Below, one piece after another: positions 5,774-9,079 of a DNA stretch of 9,079 nt. Source of the DNA: a bacterium. Its GTDB lineage: Bacteria; CAIJMQ01; JAADFP01. The DNA is taken from the NCBI GenBank assembly GCA_027021085.1, contig JALUVB010000148.1:1-9079 (forward strand), in the 5' to 3' direction. Each line of letters begins with the position of its first letter. Positions within the stretch are counted from its first letter, which is position 1. A program made the translations under genes and the position numbers. The notes beneath the pieces were generated by a model that had not been told where the DNA came from, did not search any database, and worked only from the letters and a program-made list of their open reading frames with translations.

Positions 5774-6810
5774 CAGACAAGCCGCGTGAGGGGAAAGATT
5801 CCTTCCCGGTAAGCCTGCTCGCACAACCAGAAAGGAGCAGTCAGTCTTTCTGTCCTTAAAAAAGCCTCTGCCCGACAGAAGCCCAGGCAAAAGGATTTAA
5901 AGATACATTTGCCGCATACCCCTTCCAACTTTCCGGGAATGCTTTCCCTCATCTCTTTTAATAAGGGAGAATCATGCCAGATATCTTTAATGCTTATTTC
6001 CCCTATTTTTCCCATTACCAGTTCTTTTATCCCGGAACCTATCCCACATATAGATACCCGGGAATCAGGAAGAATACCCAGGATATGATGAATAAGACAC
6101 CTCTGGTTTCCCCTGGTGCGCAGGCTGTCTACCGGCCAGAAAGCAAAAGGAATATGCCAGAAAACTCCGGCATACTTTGCATACCGCTGGAAGAGCGAAA
6201 GAATCTCTCCTGCACTCAGTAACTGGTTCTCTTCTTTCAACTCTTTTCCTCTTCCCATGGGCAAAACAGGGGTAAACTTGAGGATTTCTACCCCCAGGGA
6301 CTGGGAAAGAGAAATGATATCCTCTATCTCGCCCATATTACCCCGGTGAAGAGCACACACCAGAGATACTGGAATCCCCTGCTCCACCAGCAAGCGTATT
6401 CCTGCCAGAGTGCCCTGGAAACTCCCCTCTCTTCCCCTGAATCCGTCATGAGTAGCAGGGTTAGCCCCATCCAGGCTTATAGAGACACTGTAAACACCCA
6501 GTCGGTAGAGGTCACTTGTTATTCCTTTGTTTATCATGGTTCCATTTGTCTCCAGTCTCACCCCCAGCCCTAATGCGCGTATTTCTTCTATAAGCTTTAT
6601 CAGGGTAGGTTCGCAGAAAGGCTCTCCCCCGGTAATTTTTACGCTTCTGAGCCCCAGAGGAAGTGCCTTCTCAATCTCTGAGATAAGGATTTTCTGGTCT
6701 ATTTCTTCCTGGTTTCCCTCGGGCGGAATCCAGCAATGCGCACACGAGAGGTTACAGCGATAAGTCAAGTAAAGATATATTTCCCGCAGGGGTGGAATTC
6801 TATTCTGCAT
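5773..6810 (-). CDS. Radical SAM/SPASM peptide-modifying enzyme (second in operon)
   Basis: A 345-residue cytosolic iron-sulfur enzyme. C19-N-L-S-C23-A-H-C26 is the C-x3-C-x2-C motif that binds the SAM-cleaving 4Fe-4S cluster, and T-G-G-E-P (60-64) binds SAM. The C-terminal SPASM domain shows seven Cys: C238, C255, then C299-x2-C302-x5-C308-x3-C312-x17-C330, the full set expected for two auxiliary clusters. G-E-I-S-I-K-D-I-W (270-278) is the usual SPASM segment before the last Cys group. Enzymes of this layout make thioether or C-C crosslinks, or other radical changes, in ribosomal peptides. It clearly differs in sequence from the other SPASM enzyme in this operon, so the two probably do different jobs. 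The ATG at 6810 has no strong ribosome site. Its TGA overlaps the kinase-like ATG by one base. Confidence 0.9.
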   Translation of the reverse strand: MQNRIPPLREIYLYLTYRCNLSCAHCWIPPEGNQEEIDQKILISEIEKALPLGLRSVKITGGEPFCEPTLIKLIEEIRALGLGVRLETNGTMINKGITSDLYRLGVYSVSISLDGANPATHDGFRGREGSFQGTLAGIRLLVEQGIPVSLVCALHRGNMGEIEDIISLSQSLGVEILKFTPVLPMGRGKELKEENQLLSAGEILSLFQRYAKYAGVFWHIPFAFWPVDSLRTRGNQRCLIHHILGILPDSRVSICGIGSGIKELVMGKIGEISIKDIWHDSPLLKEMRESIPGKLEGVCGKCIFKSFCLGFCRAEAFLRTERLTAPFWLCEQAYREGIFPLTRLV

Positions 6811-6943
6811 AATTCATTATGGCCGCTCTTTTCCCGGAAACTGAGCAGAAAAGAACTTTACATCCTACAGGCAAATTCTTAACCTGCCCCTTCCCAGGAG
6901 AAGCAGAGAAACTGGTTAGCCGTCCTGGATAAAAATAATCCAT
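6800..6943 (-). CDS. Possible 47-residue small ORF between the two radical SAM genes
   Basis: The only long gap in the operon (157 nt, 6811-6967) is almost filled by an ORF from ATG 6943 to TAG 6800. It overlaps the start of the next radical SAM gene by 11 nt in another frame. It begins M-D-Y-F-Y-P-G-R-L, has a basic, Ser/Gly-rich middle, two Cys (28 and 33) and ends A-A-I-M-N-Y-A-E. A purine-rich G-G-G-G-G-A-A-G stretch lies just upstream but is not a canonical Shine-Dalgarno. It shares no motif with the precursor at 4572-4799, and I do not recognise it. Chance is quite possible. If it is not coding, the gap shows no other gene, and no clear terminator or promoter. Confidence 0.25.
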   Translation of the reverse strand: MDYFYPGRLTSFSASPGKGQVKNLPVGCKVLFCSVSGKRAAIMNYAE

Positions 6944-6967
6944 CTGTCACTTCCCCCACTTCCCGGG

Positions 6968-8065
6968 CTAAAGGCTCCCGCCCGCAGACCTGCCAGCCCG
7001 CTTTATCCCTGCATCAGGATTGGCTATCCAACAAAAAGGGTCAGGGTACTTGAATGCTCCGTAGGAGTAATAAGCTGAAGCGCGACAACCTGCATTACAA
7101 ACATCCCTGCGGGAGCAATCTTTACACAGGGGAATCTGTTCCAGGGAAATATCCGGCAAGCTTCTTATTTCCCGCAACACAGGGGAATTATGCCAGACCT
7201 CACTGAAACCTTTTTCTTTAATATTTCCTGCCTTCACATCGGGCATGGCATCGCAGGGAATCACCGAACCATCCGCCATTATGCCCGCTACCGTAACCCC
7301 TGCGCTGCAAGCTTGTAGTTTACCACCCCTTACCGGCACGGGAATTTCTGCACTTTCCAGAATCTTTGCCCAGTAGAGGAAACTTCCGGTGATAAAAGAG
7401 GGGAAATCCCTGTTCAGGGAAATTACGGTCTCCAAAAGCTGTTTTCTTTCCCTGGCTTGCAGAGCCAGATGATTTTTGTATTCGCCGGCTCTTCCCGTCA
7501 TTACCAGGGGACAAAGCTCCACACTCAACCCTCCCCACTCCATACAACGGTGCACCACCTGCGGAATATCTGCAATATTCAACCTGGTTACCACACAGAA
7601 AAAACGAAAAGGTATGCCTTCGCTGCGAAGATTATCCACCGCTTTTCTCACTCTCTCAAATGTTCCCTTTCCCCGCAGAGCATCGTGGGTCCGGGGAGAG
7701 GAGCCATCCAGCCCTATCTGGATATGACGCAATTTCAGGTTGTTTTCAAGCATTGATTTGATTGAAAGCACCAGCGGACGCTTCAAAAGTGTTCCATTGG
7801 TATTAATTGAAACAGTAAAATGAGAGTCAGCAATATTTTCCAGGAGCACGGGGAAATCCTTTCTGAACAGGGGCTCTCCCCCCGTTAAGTTTAAGCGAAA
7901 TACCTTGATTCTCCTGAGTTCGGCAAAAAGAGAAAGCCACTCCTGAGTAGTAAGCTCTCCCCCTGCCGAGCAGGAGGAGGAAACAATACAGTGTTTGCAG
8001 GTAAGATTACAGCGATTGGTCAGCCGGATGGCAACAAGAAAAGGGGCAGAGGGATAATTAAGCAT
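6968..8065 (-). CDS. Radical SAM/SPASM peptide-modifying enzyme (first in operon)
   Basis: A 365-residue iron-sulfur enzyme with C19-N-L-T-C23-K-H-C26 for the radical SAM cluster and T-G-G-E-P at 61-65. The SPASM domain is textbook: C253-x12-G266-x4-C271, then C314-x2-C317-x5-C323-x3-C327-x17-C345, seven Cys for two auxiliary clusters. G-N-I-K-E-K-G-F-S-E-V-W (280-291) links the two groups. Cys30-region residues just after the SAM motif are S-S-S-C-S, so Cys32 is an extra Cys near the cluster. The family modifies ribosomal peptides; the likely substrate is the Cys-repeat peptide encoded last in the operon, delivered by the PqqD proteins encoded just before. The start at 8065 overlaps the PqqD gene by 8 nt, which suggests coupled translation. 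The C-terminal tail after C345 is basic and Gly-rich. Confidence 0.9.
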   Translation of the reverse strand: MLNYPSAPFLVAIRLTNRCNLTCKHCIVSSSCSAGGELTTQEWLSLFAELRRIKVFRLNLTGGEPLFRKDFPVLLENIADSHFTVSINTNGTLLKRPLVLSIKSMLENNLKLRHIQIGLDGSSPRTHDALRGKGTFERVRKAVDNLRSEGIPFRFFCVVTRLNIADIPQVVHRCMEWGGLSVELCPLVMTGRAGEYKNHLALQARERKQLLETVISLNRDFPSFITGSFLYWAKILESAEIPVPVRGGKLQACSAGVTVAGIMADGSVIPCDAMPDVKAGNIKEKGFSEVWHNSPVLREIRSLPDISLEQIPLCKDCSRRDVCNAGCRASAYYSYGAFKYPDPFCWIANPDAGIKRAGRSAGGSL

Positions 8066-8330
8066 TATTCACAATCAGCAGGTTTCTTTTCAGCAGGGAG
8101 CCTATGAAACTTTTTACGTCTTTTCCCAGGCTCTCTTTCCCTACCTCAGGGAAAACTTCCTCTAATTTGCCTATTATTATCTCTTCCGAAAGAGGCTCTT
8201 TACACCATTCCCATATATAACAGGCTACCTGGTTTAAAAGATAGAGACGGTCTTCTCCCGGATGAAAAAGGAAAGCATCTTCCCCCTCCTGCCGATAAAC
8301 CACCTCTGGGTTTTGCCGGTAATATCTCAT
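8058..8330 (-). CDS. PqqD-family peptide chaperone (RiPP recognition element)
   Basis: A 90-residue protein with the PqqD winged-helix layout. The first strands contain the pattern F-L-F-H-P-G-E-D-R-L-Y-L-L-N (20-33), in which a hydrophobic strand, an acidic turn and L-L-N lead into A-C-Y-I-W-E-W (36-42). This is followed by helices with E-E-x-I-I-x-K-L-E-E-V-F and a final F-I-G-S-L-L-K-R-N-L-L-I. Such proteins bind the leader of a precursor peptide and present it to the radical SAM partner, whose gene overlaps this one by 8 nt. It starts inside the stop of the protease fusion (ATGA at 8330-8327). The role is well supported by family and context, though pairing with this particular precursor is inferred. 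It is not pqqD of PQQ synthesis: no other pqq gene is near. Confidence 0.88.
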   Translation of the reverse strand: MRYYRQNPEVVYRQEGEDAFLFHPGEDRLYLLNQVACYIWEWCKEPLSEEIIIGKLEEVFPEVGKESLGKDVKSFIGSLLKRNLLIVNNA

Positions 8331-9022
8331 TTAATTTTCCCCGGGTAGGCTAACAACGCAAAAAACCTTCTTCTCAGTCCCTTCATTTTCTTCTTCCAGC
8401 CTTTATCCCCAAAGGAAGAGAAGATTCTGTGCAAGATAACAATCAAGTTCCAGCGGAGACTTCCGGGAGCCAGAAAGCATTCCCCATCCAGAGAAACTCC
8501 CACCACTTTTCCCACAAATTCTTCCTTTTTAACCACCTCGCTGGTAGGATTGCCATCGCCACGCGTAACTAAAAATTCTCTGCCTTCTTCATCCTGCCCT
8601 TTTCCAAGTAATCTATGCACTATCCTTGCCCCTTTTCTCTTAAAGATTATCACATCTCCTGCTTCCAGTTCATCAATGCTAATTTCTTTAATTCTCAATA
8701 TTGCTCCGTCCGGCAGGAAAGGATGCATGCTGTATCCCTTAAGATTCACCTCGCTGGTAGCATCCTGCCGGATGATTCCCTTTCTCCGCAGAAAATCTTT
8801 TAACCTGCTTATATCACTCCCTGCCCTTTTTTTGCTTATCCTGAATTCCTCCTGCAGATTATCTGCGATTCTATCTTCATCCGCTCCCTGTTCCAGCCCC
8901 TTCCAGATTAAAGCCGCAGTGGAGTTAAGCAGGTAGGGGATATTGGTCTTTAAATCAAAAATTACGCTTTCTCCCGGGAAATCCCACTTAATCACCTCCG
9001 AAGAAAGCTCAGTCATATCCAT
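8327..9022 (-). CDS. PqqD domain fused to an S26 signal-peptidase-like serine protease
   Basis: A 231-residue fusion. Residues about 10-85 form a PqqD-like domain (S-V-I-F-D-L-K-T-N-I-P-Y-L-L-N at 19-33, then T-A-A-L-I-W and helices). Residues about 93-177 resemble signal peptidase I: G-Y-S98-M-H-P carries the nucleophile, then A-G-D-V-I-I-F (121-127), I-V-H136-R and T-R-G-D-G-N (153-158). His where bacterial enzymes have Lys is the archaeal/ER-type (S26B) pattern. There is no N-terminal membrane anchor. The C-terminus has a short hydrophobic stretch (about 191-203) followed by a very basic tail, perhaps for loose membrane contact. Joining a leader-binding domain to a protease suggests it removes the precursor leader; the A-x-A before the first core Cys suits signal-peptidase specificity. 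The ATG at 9022 lacks a Shine-Dalgarno; a second ATG lies two codons later. Confidence 0.85.
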   Translation of the reverse strand: MDMTELSSEVIKWDFPGESVIFDLKTNIPYLLNSTAALIWKGLEQGADEDRIADNLQEEFRISKKRAGSDISRLKDFLRRKGIIRQDATSEVNLKGYSMHPFLPDGAILRIKEISIDELEAGDVIIFKRKGARIVHRLLGKGQDEEGREFLVTRGDGNPTSEVVKKEEFVGKVVGVSLDGECFLAPGSLRWNLIVILHRIFSSFGDKGWKKKMKGLRRRFFALLAYPGKIK

Positions 9023-9051
9023 TTATACCAGATTGCATCGGGATAAATCAA
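9022..9051 (-). promoter_or_regulatory. Possible promoter of the RiPP operon
   Basis: On the minus strand TTGATT (9051-9046) and TATAAA (9027-9022) are separated by 18 nt, a fair match to a sigma-70-type promoter. The -10 box overlaps the first ATG, so transcription would begin near the second ATG (9016-9014) and give a leaderless message. The operon may equally continue upstream beyond the window: two of the three frames are open to the right edge, one ending in a TAA just before the ATG. Confidence 0.25.
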
Positions 9052-9079
9052 TGAATACCCGCAGACAGCCCCCTGCTCT

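Noticed and set aside
5774-5890. Longer N-terminus (39 more residues) for the HPrK-like protein
   Set aside because: The extra stretch overlaps the conserved SPASM end of the radical SAM gene in another frame, while ATG 5773 gives a TGATG junction and a family-like N-terminus.
8058-8330. PQQ cofactor synthesis gene
   Set aside because: The PqqD fold is present, but no PqqA-like E/Y peptide, PqqB, PqqC or PqqE partner order is seen; the radical SAM genes go with a Cys-repeat peptide.
8550-8936. Plus-strand 128-codon ORF
   Set aside because: It is antisense to the PqqD-protease fusion, whose catalytic and domain motifs are clear; its Ser/Leu/Pro composition is typical of a shadow frame.

Overview
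The window holds two convergent gene sets on bacterial DNA. GC looks close to balanced by eye. Arg is often written AGA/AGG and Ile often ATA, genes overlap by a few bases, and many starts lack a clear Shine-Dalgarno. This fits an uncultivated or thermophilic bacterial lineage, but the sequence does not fix the phylum.

Plus strand, bases 1-4451: a carbohydrate/glycan cluster. It begins with the C-terminal end of a xylose-isomerase-like TIM-barrel protein. A nucleotidyltransferase of the NTP_transf_5 type follows, then a GT4 glycosyltransferase that seems to use a rare AUU start, then a multi-spanning GT39/ArnT-like membrane glycosyltransferase. The last three genes overlap or abut and look co-transcribed.

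Bases about 4437-4571: a short convergent spacer with two kinds of degenerate tandem repeat (14-nt and 8-nt units) and no convincing intrinsic terminator.

Minus strand, bases 9022 down to 4572: a compact operon that reads as a RiPP (ribosomally made, post-translationally modified peptide) system. In transcription order it encodes a PqqD domain fused to an S26 signal-peptidase-like protease, a free PqqD peptide chaperone, a radical SAM/SPASM enzyme, a 157-nt gap with one small possible ORF, a second radical SAM/SPASM enzyme, an HPr-kinase-like P-loop protein, and a 75-residue Gly/Cys-rich peptide. That peptide has a lasso-type leader motif (Y-x-x-P-x-I-x-x-x-G), an A-x-A site at the probable leader/core border, and four C-x-x-G motifs 11-12 residues apart. 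It also has the clearest ribosome binding site on this strand.

Working model (inference): the PqqD domains bind the leader, the two SPASM enzymes modify the Cys-containing repeats, the kinase-like protein may phosphorylate the core, and the PqqD-protease fusion removes the leader. No dedicated exporter is visible here. The nearby NTP_transf_5 and glycosyltransferase genes could be unrelated glycan genes or could decorate the peptide. I know of no characterised system with exactly this set of parts.
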